From Cryptomeria japonica (Eukaryota > Streptophyta > Pinopsida > Cupressales > Cupressaceae): a DNA stretch of 64,000 bases. The notes below the pieces were generated by a model. The model made no database searches. It was not told the origin of the DNA and was given only the letters and a program-made list of their open reading frames with translations. Of this stretch, positions 1 to 10,354 are shown piece after piece. The stretch covers positions 145,322,349 through 145,386,348 of the forward strand of contig NC_081410.1 in the NCBI RefSeq assembly GCF_030272615.1. The letters run 5' to 3'. Numbering within the stretch: position 1 is the stretch's first letter; each line of letters begins with the position of its first letter. The translations under genes and the position numbers were made by a program.

Positions 1-350
1 AGAATATTGTGCATTGAGATTATTACATCTTATCTTTTTGCATATTAGTTTAATCATGTTAGCTTGATTAGAATCATATAGCATGGTAATCATTTGCTTG
101 CATCCATCTAGCTTAATTTGCTCAATCTGGCATCCATTTAGCTTAATTTTGTGTTCATATAGATTAAATCCTTTGTCTCAGTGTAGTCTAGTCATTGGTA
201 TTGCTTAGATAAATCTAAGAGCAAGTCTATACTCACATCTTTTAGGAGGCAATAGGTCGATTTGTTATGGTTTTTGCATTCATTAATTATATATGTCTAA
301 CCATGCATGCAATGACTTATTGAAGTGTTTGTATCTTATAGATTATAGGA
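1..350. other. Unassigned AT-rich sequence
   Basis: No open frame or known motif is recognisable here. If element A is continuous, the reverse transcriptase of A would be expected to the left of the window, so this stretch is either part of the A pol linker or another small insertion. The words tagcttaattt and catccat(c/t)tagctt recur at about 105-150, which suggests a short local duplication. Confidence 0.3.
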
Positions 351-361
351 TTACCACTTTT

Positions 362-383
362 CACACACACACACACACACACA
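362..383. repeat. (CA)n microsatellite
   Basis: About eleven CA dinucleotides in a row lie at the left edge of the proline-rich linker of element A. This is a simple sequence repeat with no sign of function. Confidence 0.95.
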
Positions 384-1260
384 ACAAGGACCATGCTCTA
401 ATGATGAGTTACTTTGTCTGTTACTAGGAGCTAGGATTAATACTTTTGAAAATTTCTGAGATAAATCATTATCAATATCAACATATTCATCCTCATCATC
501 TGAAATATTAGGATCAATATTTTCACCATTAACAACATTCTCACCTATTTCTTCATCAAAATTAACAAAAATATGAGCTCTAATAGGAATATAACTTGAA
601 CCATCATTTGTATTAAGCATTTTGTATTTTGGAGAATTAGGTTGAACATCTTGGTTAGGAGAAGGTTGAGCAAATAGAATTGTATTAACAGTAGGTGTCT
701 TGGGGGAATAAATGGTTTGGGAAGAAAGTTCATGAGCTCTATCATAATGTCTCTATTGGCATTCCCTTCCACAATAGTTTCATTTGGTTTTAGTTGAAGG
801 TTGTGAAGGTTTAGGTTCATCAGGTATAGGCTTATTTTCTTCTTTGAAGGAAGGATGAATAGGAGGTCTTTTAGGTTGAATAATAGGAGAGGTCAGGTTC
901 TTCCCTTTATAAGATGTAGGAGGAATAACCACATCATATAAAATAGGAATGGAAGGTGTAGGAAGGAGATCGGGTCCATCATGAGGAGGACGAATAGGTC
1001 TACCCTTAAGAGGAATAGATTGACTCTTAGGATGAAGAGCATTTCTATCCTTGGGAGGAAGAATGGACTAATCCTTAGGAGAAGGAATAGATTCCTCTTT
1101 AGGAAGAATACTATTTCTTTCATTAGAAGGAAGAATAATCTTTTCCTCAAGAAGAGGTATATGATCATCAAGAGGAAGGATAAGTGTTGAATTTCTAGGT
1201 TTACTCAAGGATAAAATCATCTCATTTTTCCATTTTTGATATGATGTAAAGAGAGCATCA
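384..1260 (-). pseudogene. Element A pol linker, proline-rich
   Basis: On the minus strand one frame reads as a proline-, serine- and lysine-rich segment (for example PPKDRNALHPKSQSIPLKG and SPIIQPKRPPIHPSFKEE) with stops. Element D has a similar charged and proline-rich linker between protease and RT at 14830-15500. The position just downstream of the protease supports the call. It has no enzymatic motif. The ORFs seen in other frames here are leucine/phenylalanine-rich shadows. Confidence 0.5.
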
Positions 1261-1261
1261 C

Positions 1262-1606
1262 TTATAGGTTGAAGAGGTTGGAATTGTTCAGACCAAAACT
1301 AATCAAGACAAAATCTCCATGCCTTAGTGTGGGTTGATATATGCTATGATTAATAGTTATGATTCTATCATCATGAGAAAATTTTAAACACTTATGAACA
1401 GTAGAAGTGATCACTTTCATGGAAGAGAGCCAAGGATGTCCCAACTTCACACAAAATTGATCACATGTACGAATGATAGCAAAGACAACATCTAAGCATT
1501 TAGTGACAACATCAATAAGAAGTGTGATAGAACCAATAACAGGACAAGAGAAGACATAAAAAACTCTAACTATCAAATTAGTTTCATCATATTTTACTTG
1601 ATGCAA
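1262..1606 (-). pseudogene. Element A aspartic protease, C-terminal part
   Basis: The frame contains KLGHPWLSSMKVITSTVHK followed by LKFSHDDRIITI. This matches the flap and C-terminal block of Ty3/gypsy retropepsins (the usual form is LLGRPWLH...STLH), and D has the equivalent at about 13480-13526. The protease would process the Gag-Pol polyprotein inside the particle. The catalytic D-S/T-G region upstream (1607-1980) is disrupted by stops and frameshifts. It lies directly downstream of the A gag and reads in the same direction. Confidence 0.65.
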
Positions 1607-1982
1607 TTACAAAGTGTAAAGAAATTCTTCAGTTATCACATTAACCATGCAAGTTGGATCAATAAGAACTCCTCGAGAAGGTATGCCTTTGATTTTTGTA
1701 GTGATGTAAAGTGGGCCATCAGGTGCTTCAATAGTCTCACTAGGATCAAATGTAATGCATGTCCTTAGGAGGTTTAACTTGATCTATAAGGTTCACCACA
1801 TTATTAGAATCAAGGCCAACATCACCGGGAGAGAAGGATAGACAATCAGTCTCAATCACATTATTGGAATGTTAAGGTAAAGGATCAGTGAAAATTTGAA
1901 GGTTTTGATTAGGAGGAGCTACATATTTGTTTCCTTTATCATTCACACCAGACACAGATATGTTATTATTATCAATCAAGTC

Positions 1983-2546
1983 TTAAATCTTACTCCTTAA
2001 GGAATAAAACTTTTCAATTTCATGATCGGGTTGATGATGGTATTGGAAAAAGGCATTGGCATCATAAGAAGGTGGAAAAGGATTAGTTGCATCAATTGGT
2101 TTAATAGGGGGAAGTTTCAACACATTCCTTTGTAAAAATTGTGACATAATACTATGAAAAGATTCATTAAGAGAAGTTAATTTTTTTCTAAAGTATTTGG
2201 ACAAAGGAGGCACACATGTTGCGGCTCCTACTTGAGTGTTGTTGTTTTCATTAAACTTAATGAATCCCTTATTCAATTTGAACTTCACAAAAGGTTTTTG
2301 AGTACTTTCACTTTTATCACTCAGAGCCATTGAAGATGATTGTTCCAATTGACTCACGATAAGCTGATAATTGTGAAGTACTAATCATAACTGCATAAAG
2401 GAAGTAAACTCAGAAAAGAGAATGTTATCCCTAATGTCTTTTTGAAAATTAGAAATGAAAATTCTTTGAATATCTTGATCAGGTATAGGAAAAGAAATTT
2501 GAGAATACAAATGCTTATATCTACCAATAAAATAAGTCACTTTTTC
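1983..2546 (-). pseudogene. Element A gag, third fragment (capsid end and C-terminal part)
   Basis: From 2546 the minus strand reads EKVTYFIGRYKHLYSQ... then IQRIFISNFQKDIRDN, the typical second half of the plant retrotransposon Gag capsid domain (retrotrans_gag). A C-terminal block AFFQYHHQPDHEIEKFYSLR follows, the zinc-knuckle-like segment of this group with the usual H and C residues altered. Stops occur near 2377 and at the end. The upstream part of the same domain is at 9172-9775, separated by the insertion of B, and the reading resumes across the TTTTC duplication. Confidence 0.8.
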
Positions 2547-3348
2547 TGTTAGGATTCCCACAGATACTGAGAGGGGGGGTGAATCAGTATCTAACTAGTT
2601 AAGTAAATTTCTTAACTTAAAACATGTAAAGCAATTTAAAACTGTGTACCAGTAAACAAGAAGTAATGCAATAAATAGAGATAAAAGCAACCACATGAAA
2701 TACACACCATAACACAAATATTTAATGAGGAAACCCGATGTGGGAAAAACCTCGGTGGGATTTGTGACCCACAATATTCACTTACTGACCAATAAGAGAA
2801 TATTAGTACTATAAGAGGGGCCTGCACATGTAGGAAGGCCAAGTTCCTAGAGCTCACTGCTCAATACAAAATAGGAAGTCTCACTGACTTACAAAATGGA
2901 TTATATAAATCCAGTGTCTTGTACTGCTTCAGAATAGCATCTATAATGCCAGATCCAATACCGGTTTCTTCTCTGCTTCTTACATAAACCCTTAACCTAT
3001 AATTCACATAATAGGTATGCCTTATTTTGCCTAATTACATTCTACCACTCACCCCTAAATGTTCTACAATGATCTCTTATATATATGAGTCATTTTACAA
3101 TGTTACCAAGTCAGCTTATAATGATTTTACAATAATAAACAAAATATATTATAACAAAAATCCTTTCGGCCTCTATGCCGGTATGCTTCCTTTCATTGCT
3201 GGTGTCGATGGTATGAGTGCTAGTGTAGAGTCTGATCCTGCTAGTGCCGGTGGAATGCCTTGCTAGTGTCATAGGATTGTAAGGTTGCCATCAATGACAA
3301 AACCTTCAATCACCTACAATGTCTCATTGGAGTGTGCATATGCCAACA
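2547..3348 (-). repeat. Element B 3' LTR
   Basis: The LTR begins TGTTAGGATTCC and ends GCCAACA on the plus strand. Close to its left end is the G-tract box (GAGAGGGGGGGTGAATCAG), and at about 2741-2760 is the block tgggaaaaacctcggtggga, part of a conserved LTR motif seen in all copia-type LTRs of this window. It has the same length as the partner at 8365-9166. Confidence 0.95.
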
Positions 3349-3377
3349 ATCTCCCCCTTTGGCATTGATGGCAACAC
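3349..3377 (-). promoter_or_regulatory. Element B polypurine tract and conserved 3' internal end
   Basis: On the minus strand this is a purine run (AAAGGGGGAGAT) directly before the 3' LTR, the expected plus-strand DNA primer. The whole 29-nt segment is identical to 39231-39259 in autonomous copia F and differs at two positions from 31151-31179 in element E. Confidence 0.9.
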
Positions 3378-3556
3378 TCATGAGAAAATTCAAAAAGTGT
3401 ATCCAAAACTTGTAATCCAAAAATTGTGTACCAAAAATATATGAGCTCCCCCTGAGTAGATAAGTCTTTTGCTGATTTTTTTCTCATACTACTACTCCCT
3501 CTTTGGCATTAATGACAAAGGTTGTCAAAGTGTCAATAGAGTTATAGTTTTCTATC
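3378..3556. other. Element B 3' untranslated spacer
   Basis: A short stretch between the ORF2 stop and the polypurine tract. It contains a second copy-like block (ctccctctttggcat at about 3495) that resembles a decayed duplicate of the polypurine-tract region. No coding potential is seen. Confidence 0.5.
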
Positions 3557-6500
3557 TCAACCTTGTAACTGGGTGGTTACAATTTGAAAAAGATCCGCCA
3601 AAACAAAATTTATGCTTTCCAAAAACTTCTTACTATCTTTTATTGCTACCTTTGTTCTTTGAACTGTACCGGTGAGGTGTTGCATATGCTCTATCGGTGT
3701 TTTCTGTCCTTGTACTAATGCCTCAGATATTTCCTTCCTCAAGGATGCTAGATAGTCCAGTCTTGGACTTATTGTTAATCTCATATTCTTAGCCTTATTT
3801 ATTATTCTCTCCTTTTCTCTTTCTAGCTTAAGTAATTCTTCCTCAAAATCTATTATCTTTTGCTCAAAAACTGATAATGTATCAAGTGAATTAATAAAAT
3901 TGTCAGCAAGTTTATTGATTTCTTCCTGTATCTTGTTCATTTTCTTGTCTATGTCAACTGTCAAGAAGTTTGTCTTGCACATGTCTCTGTACAAAGTCTT
4001 GAATTCCTTCAACGAGCTACATAGTTCTAGTAGAAGTGTGTCAAATTTCCTTGTATGCTTCTTTATTTGATCCTCAAAGAATTTTTGTTTTTCAATGTCC
4101 AACCTCTCTTTGAATGCTTCTTCCTTTATTTGCTCAACTATCACTGTGTTGTCAGTAATGTACTTGGGTAGAGTGTCAAGTTGGCTCAAAGAATCCTTAT
4201 TATTTATATTGCATTTTGGAGCTATCATCTTCAAAATTGGAATTGTGTCATCTATAGCTTTATATGCCTGTGAACTGCAATCTATTATTCTCTTGATAGA
4301 GTCCAAAAGAACTTCAGTTACATTTGTTGATTTATATCCTACAGAGGAGGAACCAACATTCTAAATTCTACCGATGGGGGAAATAACCATGCTTGTAGTG
4401 ACCTCTGGTAGGTCAGTCTATGTTTCCATTTCCTTAAGCAAAGGTTTTTGTTGCTCTCTTGTTGCTGGTGGCACTATTTTCACATGAACCCGTTGCTATT
4501 CTGGAGTCTGTTGCTCTACTTGTCTCTTTGTTTGTTGATCTATTTGAGTCTCTGTTTGAGTCTTTATCTATTGCCCTATGTTATCATTTGCCTCTTTCCC
4601 TTCCATGTTATCAGTGTTATCAGTTACCGGTGGCTCACTAGCCATATATGTGTTACTGGTTGTGTCCTGGTCTATCATAATGTTGACTTTTTGAGTATCA
4701 ACATCAATTGTGTATAGTACCTCAGGATTAGGATTTGTATCCTCTTGTGATACATTCATACTCTTGTCTACTGGTTGATCTTCAGTTGTTTCTATCGGTG
4801 GAGTAATCAGAGGTGGTGGGGATAAGTTATCTCTTATTTTGATGCTAGGAGGTCCACCAACCTTTCCTTTTCCTTTATCCTTGTCTTTCTGATATACCTT
4901 GATTGGTTTAGGGTTTCTATACTCTTCCTATTTTTCCTTCTCAACAAGGAATAAATCCAATGCATTTTCAATTTCCTCTGTTACCTCATTTACCCTTCCA
5001 ACCATTAGTGCAATATGTTGATGTGCAATACAGAATACTAACCGGTTAGCCTCTACAATTAGATCATCTATCTCCTTCGGTGAGTTAACTGGGTAAACAA
5101 CAAGTAATTTTTCAACTTTTATTTTCTTGTCAAGCTCTACAACAGCTTGTCTTCTTGCTTCCAGACTCTTTAATAGTTCATCTAGCAGTTCATCTACAAC
5201 TTGCATCAAGAACTTCTTGTAGATATCCAAGTGTAAAATAACACTATTTTCAACTTGCTCTTTTTCATCAGTAGATAATGTATCATATAATTTTTCTATG
5301 TTCTTAAGCTTTCCTTCCTCTGTTATTTCATTCAGTAGTTTGTCAATTGGGGCAGTGTTTTGTTGAGTCCTTTTCTTCTTTGGTGTTAGCTTTTTCTTCT
5401 TTGGAGTTGTCTTCTTGACCAGAGACCTCACTGCCTATTGTTTTTGTCTGGTTCTTCTAGGCAAGGGTGTGGATGCCGGTGAAGGATCCCTTTTTCTTAC
5501 AACTCTTTTAAATGTTGCTAGCATATCATTCTCTGAAGAAGTTGCTACCGGTGGTAGGTGAGTTTTAGGCTATAATGTTACCAGCTCATCTTCAGTGATA
5601 CCAGTTTGTTTGAGTACATCTTCTTTGATAGCCTTAGCTTGCCTTGAACCTCTCCTCATAGTTGCTTCTACTTTCTTTACTCTCTTCTTGGATTGAATTT
5701 GACTTTCAATGGTCTCTACACTACCAAGTACCTCTTCCTTAGGTGCTTTCAGAAGGGCTTTTGCATATGTTTCAATGATGTGATCATCGGTCTCATAACC
5801 CATTTCAGTAACCCAAATTGTTCTTGGGATAACTGCTTCCATCCAGATCTCATCCTTCTTAATCACAAAACATTTATCATCCTTATATTAGTTAACAATT
5901 TCCTGTGACAGTCTGACTCTAGAGTTCATTCTCGCCTTTAGTGCTTGAAAACACTCATCAGTATTCTTTTCTTTATTTTCACCCATGTTGTTGAACAAGT
6001 CTGATAACTATTTCCATACCGGTATATCAAATCCAAGGTTCTTGTTACCTATACCGGGTACCTGTTTGGTTATATGTAGCATTAAGAATACAAGTAAATT
6101 GCCAAATCTAAATGTTCCTTTCTTATCCTTCTTGATCTTCCCTAGATTATCAATCAATTCATCCTTTAACCACTCACATACATCAATTTTCACATTTTCA
6201 TTTACCATATCATGTGCACTTTTTATGCATAAACTGGAAACTGAGTTAAGTCTGTTTGTATGAGTTACTTTGTAACCTAGAATCATGCTAATGAATCTCA
6301 CATTTTTGTCGGTTGCATCATTAACCCTTAAAGACCTTTTGGTGGATGTTGCACCTGTTAGGTTTGTTACTAGGTCATTTGAGACCTTCTTTGTCTTGTC
6401 TAGTCTATTGCCGGTGGAAGGTAACCCTGTTATAGCTTTCACAGCTTCCTTGGTAATTTTGTGAACCGAATCTAGCCAAAGGAATGCACGATGTACCCTA

Positions 6501-6850
6501 CTCAATACTATCCTAATAAATTCCCTAGGAAAGTCTGGAATGCTGAGGATTTCAGTGAATCCTAGGGTTTCAACAATTTTGTGTTTAGGTTTCACATTTC
6601 CGGAGTCATCACATATGACAGTTTTGTACATGTTTTTGATTTCTTCATCTCCTAATTCTTCTATATGGCAATGGATATACATTCTAGAATCTTCTGTAAA
6701 AACTACTCCTTTGGGGATTTGGGAAAATGCACCAACATTGTCATCCTTTTTAGCTATCTTGGGAACTAGCTGAAATACGGGCCTAGGGTGTTTGATTACC
6801 TTGACTACAATAGGGTTTTCTATGAATTCAGGTACAAAAGAAGATGCCAT
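3557..6850 (-). pseudogene. Element B ORF2: ~1,098-codon protein of unknown function
   Basis: From the ATG at 6850 to a TGA at 3557-3559 the frame never shifts, but nine internal stops break it (6008, 5888, 5570, 5435, 4928, 4568, 4496, 4418, 4361; eight TAG, one TAA). Residues 1-280 form a globular region with WLDSVHKITKEAVKAITGLP and a later FRFGNLLVFLMLH segment. Residues ~325-360 hold MEAVIPRTIWVTEMGYETD. Then follow a Lys-rich part (TPKKKKLTPKKK), a helical region (~475-640), a Thr/Gln-rich linker and a C-terminal coiled-coil region (~850-1095). The first two blocks recur in element E. The N-terminal layout recalls the plant putative-transposon-protein domain (PF20167-like), which is my inference. 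No polymerase, protease or nuclease motif was found. Confidence 0.85.
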
Positions 6851-7155
6851 ATTTATAAATACCTTTCTCTTCCTTAGGAAAGATTTATTGCTGAAAATGC
6901 TTTGCCTCTTGCTTGAAATGCCTTAGCTCTGGAAATTTTGTGCTCTTCGAATGTTTGAATTCTCGATGAAGTGAAATGGAGCCAAAAACACTAATTTATA
7001 ATGTTAATTTTCCATCTACCACATTAAATGCATGCCGGTTAAGTAGTCACTTAACTTTGTCTACCGATATAGAAGTAATTTCAAATTCTCATCATCAACC
7101 GAGGGAATAATAGCATATGTCTCATTTGATTGCCAAACCCTCAAAGAAATTTTCT
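6851..7155. other. Element B inter-ORF spacer
   Basis: About 300 bp between ORF1 and ORF2 of element B with no open frame of note. A TATA-like run (TATTTATAAATA on the minus strand) lies immediately before the ORF2 ATG. It is too close to the start codon to be a convincing TATA box. How ORF2 would be expressed (subgenomic RNA, reinitiation) cannot be seen. Confidence 0.5.
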
Positions 7156-8293
7156 TCAATTAGATAAAGAGTCTCCTGCTGGTGAAGTACTACTCTGTTC
7201 TGTCGATGGAGTGTTTCTTGGTTCTACCGGTAGAGGAGTATTCCCAACACCATTTAGGTCTGACTTTCTAATCCAATGTTTTAAGAATTCTTGCTTAACT
7301 TCTTCAAGCTTTTCTTTTCCTTTCAAACTAGAATTTTTGTTGTCTATCGGTGATCCCTTACTTCTACAGAATTTTGCAATATGTCCAATCTTGTTACATG
7401 CATAGCAAGTCACATTATTTTTCTGAATAGCTTTCCCATAACCTATGCTGGTTTGTGTTCTACATTGATTAGATAAGTTTCCAAATCTTCCACAAACATA
7501 ACATCTCACATTCATTCTACAATTTTTCAGAGTTATGACCAACTTTGTTGCATTTTGAACATTGACTAGTGGGTGTGTTGATACTTTGATAATTTCTAGA
7601 TCTACATTGATTTTCTCTATGACCATACTTATTATAGTTATAGCATTTGCCATTAAATTTGTAAGTAGTAGTTTGTCTTACCGGTTTGTTATGATCTTGT
7701 GTGTTTGCAGTACCAGAGCTTTCTCCTGCCTCAAAGACAATTCCACAAGTGTCACCATTAGGTTTTTGAATCTTCAACAAGTCACCAAGTTCTTCTGAGC
7801 TTTTCCTAAATTTTTCTTTGTGCTGATTTGCAATATCTAGTTCTCTTTCCAAGATCTCTTTCTGCCTCATTAGTTCATTTGAGTCATTCTATGTATGCAT
7901 AAGATCTATCTTCAACAAGTCATTTTCATAGCTAAGTCTTGTGTTCTCATTTGCTGAATCATTTAGTCTTATGGACAAATCTTCTTCACTCTTCTTCCTA
8001 TCTTCAATTTCCTTACAGAATCTCATAGTCATATCCTGCATCTCATTCTTCATTGTTATGTTCTCTTGTTTCAACTTGCATATCTGATCATTAAGTGATT
8101 CCTTTTCATCATTTTCATTTTGCATCTTTTTACATAGTTCTCTTCTCTTATTTCTTGCAATGGTAAAATTTTCTTGAAGTGCTCGAATGATATCCTAAGC
8201 TGCTTTTAGATCATCTTCAAGTTTGATGTTTTTTAATTTTTCTGTATCATACTCTGAGAGAGCTGCTTCTAGTTGCTTCATCAGATTTTCCAT
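7156..8293 (-). pseudogene. Element B ORF1: coiled-coil protein with four CCHC-type knuckle positions
   Basis: The ATG at 8293 opens MENLMKQLEAALSEYDTEK. Heptad-rich Glu/Lys/Leu sequence follows for ~230 residues, then four knuckle positions: CYNYNKYGHRENQC, CSKCNKVGHNS..., CYVCGRFGNLSNQC (7462-7503) and CYACNKIGHIAKFC (7366-7407). Only the last keeps all C-C-H-C residues. Stops at 8195-8197 and 7889-7891 are both TAG, and a frameshift occurs near 7540 in a run of A. CCHC knuckles bind RNA in retroviral-type Gag, so a Gag-like packaging role is plausible, but no capsid fold is recognisable. Element E has the same architecture. ORF1 lies just inside the primer site. Confidence 0.8.
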
Positions 8294-8350
8294 CTTTACC
8301 GGTGTCAAGATCTTCCTCAAGTTGTTAGGCTTTTGAAAATAGAGGACCAA

Positions 8351-8363
8351 GCTCTGATACCAA
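8351..8363 (-). promoter_or_regulatory. Element B primer binding site (tRNA-iMet type)
   Basis: The minus strand reads TTGGTATCAGAGC, complementary to the 3' end of plant initiator-Met tRNA, directly inside the 5' LTR. This is standard for Ty1/copia. The 51 nt at 8314-8364 align without gaps to 43759-43809 of element F (43 of 51 identical by eye). Confidence 0.92.
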
Positions 8364-8364
8364 T

Positions 8365-9166
8365 TTTTAGGATTCCCACAGATACTGAGAGGGGGGATGA
8401 ATCAGTATCTAACCGGTTAAGTAAATTTCTTAACTTAAAACATGTAAAGCAATTTAAAACTGTGTACTAGTAAACAAGAAGTAATGCAATAAACAAAGAT
8501 AAAAGCAACCACATGAAAAACATACCATAACACAAATATTTAATGAGGAAACCCAGTGTGGGAAAAACCTCGGTGGGATTTGTGACCCACAATATTCACT
8601 TACTGACCAATAAGAGAATACTACTGCTACAAGAGGGGCCTGCACATGCAGGAAGGCCAAGTGCCTAGAGCTCATTGCTCAATACAAAATAGGAAGTCTC
8701 ACTGACTTACAAAATGGATTATATAAATCCAGTGTCTTGTACTACTTCAGAATAGCATCTACAATGCCAGATCCAATACCGGTTTCTGCTTTGCTTCTTA
8801 TATAAACCCTTAACCTATAATTAGCATAAGAGGTCTACCTTATTTCGCCTAATTACATTCTACTACTCACCCCTAAATGTTCTATAATGATCTCTTATAT
8901 ATATGATTCATTTTACAATGTTACCAAGTCAGCTTATAATGATTTTACAATAATAAACAAAATATATTATAACAAAAATCTTGTCGGCCTTTGTGTCGGT
9001 ATGCTTCCTTTCACTGTCGGTGTCGGTGGTTTGAGTGCCAGTGTAGAGTCTAATCTTGTGAGTGCCGATGGAATGCCTTACCGGTGTCATAGGATTGTAA
9101 GGTTGCCATCAATGACAAAACCTTCAATCACCTACAATGCCTCATTGGAGTGTGCATATGCCAACA
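8365..9166 (-). repeat. Element B 5' LTR
   Basis: The partner of 2547-3348 and of equal length (802 bp). Its left end is TTTTAGG instead of TGTTAGG (one terminal base changed) and its right end is GCCAACA. It should contain the promoter for ORF1 and the genomic RNA. No clear TATA box was chosen. Confidence 0.95.
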
Positions 9167-9171
9167 TTTTC

Positions 9172-9775
9172 TTTAACACCTTATTTACAATGCATCAAAT
9201 CAGTCAAAGTAATTTTAGGACCAATATTATTATAAAATTGATAAATAAAAGTATTAGCCAATTGTTGAAAATAAGTAATAGAATAAGGAGGCAAAGAACA
9301 ATACCACTGCAAAGCTTTATCCCTTAATGTTCTAGTAAAATATTTAGCCAACAATCTTTAATCATGAACAAATTTGCTACACAAAGTTTAAAGTTTTTTA
9401 ACATGAGTCAAGGGATCACCTTTTCCATTATAAAGTTCCAATTGAGGGATTTCCACATGTTTAGGAGGGACAACTCGGACAATGTCATTTGATAATGGGA
9501 TCGCTACATCAAATGTGGTAACATTATACTTAGATTGATTCATAGAAGCAATTTGGTGTTGTAAGGAAGACACTGTTTGGGCTATACTATTGATGGTAGC
9601 TTCGATAGAAGGATTGTAATTGGACATGTTGGATTGAAATGGATGAGTAACATTGTTGAAGGAAAGAAGGGGTTGAAAATAAGGAGGGATATTGTTATAG
9701 GAAGTGGTGAAACACTATGATAGGTAGGTATTGGAGAAGATTGGGTAACAAATGGAAGACTCATAGTAGGAGGAA
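9172..9775 (-). pseudogene. Element A gag, second fragment (capsid N-terminal part)
   Basis: The frame from 9627 reads MSNYNPSIEATINSIAQTVS, then PPKHVEIPQLELYNGKGDP and, after a stop, LRDKALQWYCSLPPYSI. This is the conserved start of the plant Ty3/gypsy Gag capsid domain (usually ...YDGTGDP... and ...AL.W...L...SI...F). It is broken by stops at about 9385 and 9357. The left side continues at 2546 after element B and the right side at 49708 after element C, so one capsid gene was hit twice. Confidence 0.85.
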
Positions 9776-9780
9776 TGAAG

Positions 9781-10354
9781 TGTTGAGAATGGTTGTCTCA
9801 AACTTACTCGTTGAAATCTTGAACAGATACCACTTGGTCTCTCGAAATGAGCAGTTCAATATGAATAACTTTTGTCTTATTGATTATCGTCTAAGGGAAC
9901 TGAATAACCTTCATGTTATTGATATAGTAGTTGATAACCTTCATTTTATGCACTTGCCTAGAGAAGCGGTTATTTTGTATAGCATTTGGGTTCTGTAAGT
10001 CTCTACCAGGCAGTTTGGAGAAGTCACTCCTCTTACCAATGCAGGGGAGATAGTTGATGTGCCTTGTAAACATGAAGCAGTATATCAATATGACTGGTAG
10101 TTTTGGTATGTCTCCCATAGTAGTCAACCAAAGTTATGTTACTACACTGACAAGCTTGAGTTTAATATAGCTTTGGCAGAGTCTTGGCGAAGACAAAGAT
10201 TTCAGTATAGCTTGGAGTTTCGTGTCACACAAAAGTGTTATCAAACGAACTTGACTTTTTGATAGCCAAAGTCACCTTTCTAACCAAGTGCGATCAGTCG
10301 ATAAGAGACTTGAGAGGGGACCACTATCAGAGATTGGAGATCGAAGATCGGGTG
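9781..10354 (+). repeat. Element C 5' LTR, left part
   Basis: Starts TGTTGAGAATGG and aligns to the 3' LTR from 46795. It is cut at the GGGTG target of element D (10350-10354) and resumes at 27114. Confidence 0.93.

Larger units (their letters stand above)
2547..9166 (-). mobile_element. Element B: complete non-autonomous LTR retrotransposon with novel ORF
   Basis: Two 802-bp LTRs (2547-3348 and 8365-9166) in direct orientation are flanked by TTTTC at 2542-2546 and 9167-9171. A primer site complementary to initiator-Met tRNA (TTGGTATCAGAGC on the minus strand) sits inside the right LTR, and a polypurine tract (AAAGGGGGAGAT) sits inside the left LTR. The internal 5.0 kb carries two minus-strand ORFs: a coiled-coil/zinc-knuckle protein and a protein of about 1,100 codons. 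No protease, integrase, RT or RNase H motif is visible in any frame. By eye the LTRs differ at about 50 of 802 positions without gaps, so it is not a recent insertion. Confidence 0.93.

Noticed and set aside
893-1190. Overlapping ORFs on both strands (Leu/Phe-rich minus, Arg-rich plus).
   Set aside because: Shadows of the proline-rich linker of element A in other frames.
4448-4717. Plus-strand hydrophobic ORFs inside element B.
   Set aside because: Reverse reading of the Gln/Thr-rich linker of ORF2 on the minus strand.
6851-6865. TATA-like sequence before ORF2 of B as an internal promoter.
   Set aside because: It abuts the ATG, leaving no room for a transcription start and leader; AT-rich chance is likely.
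8351-8363. tRNA-like sequence near LTR ends.
   Set aside because: Only 12-13 nt complementary to the tRNA-iMet 3' end; it is a primer binding site, not a tRNA gene. No cloverleaf sequence found anywhere.
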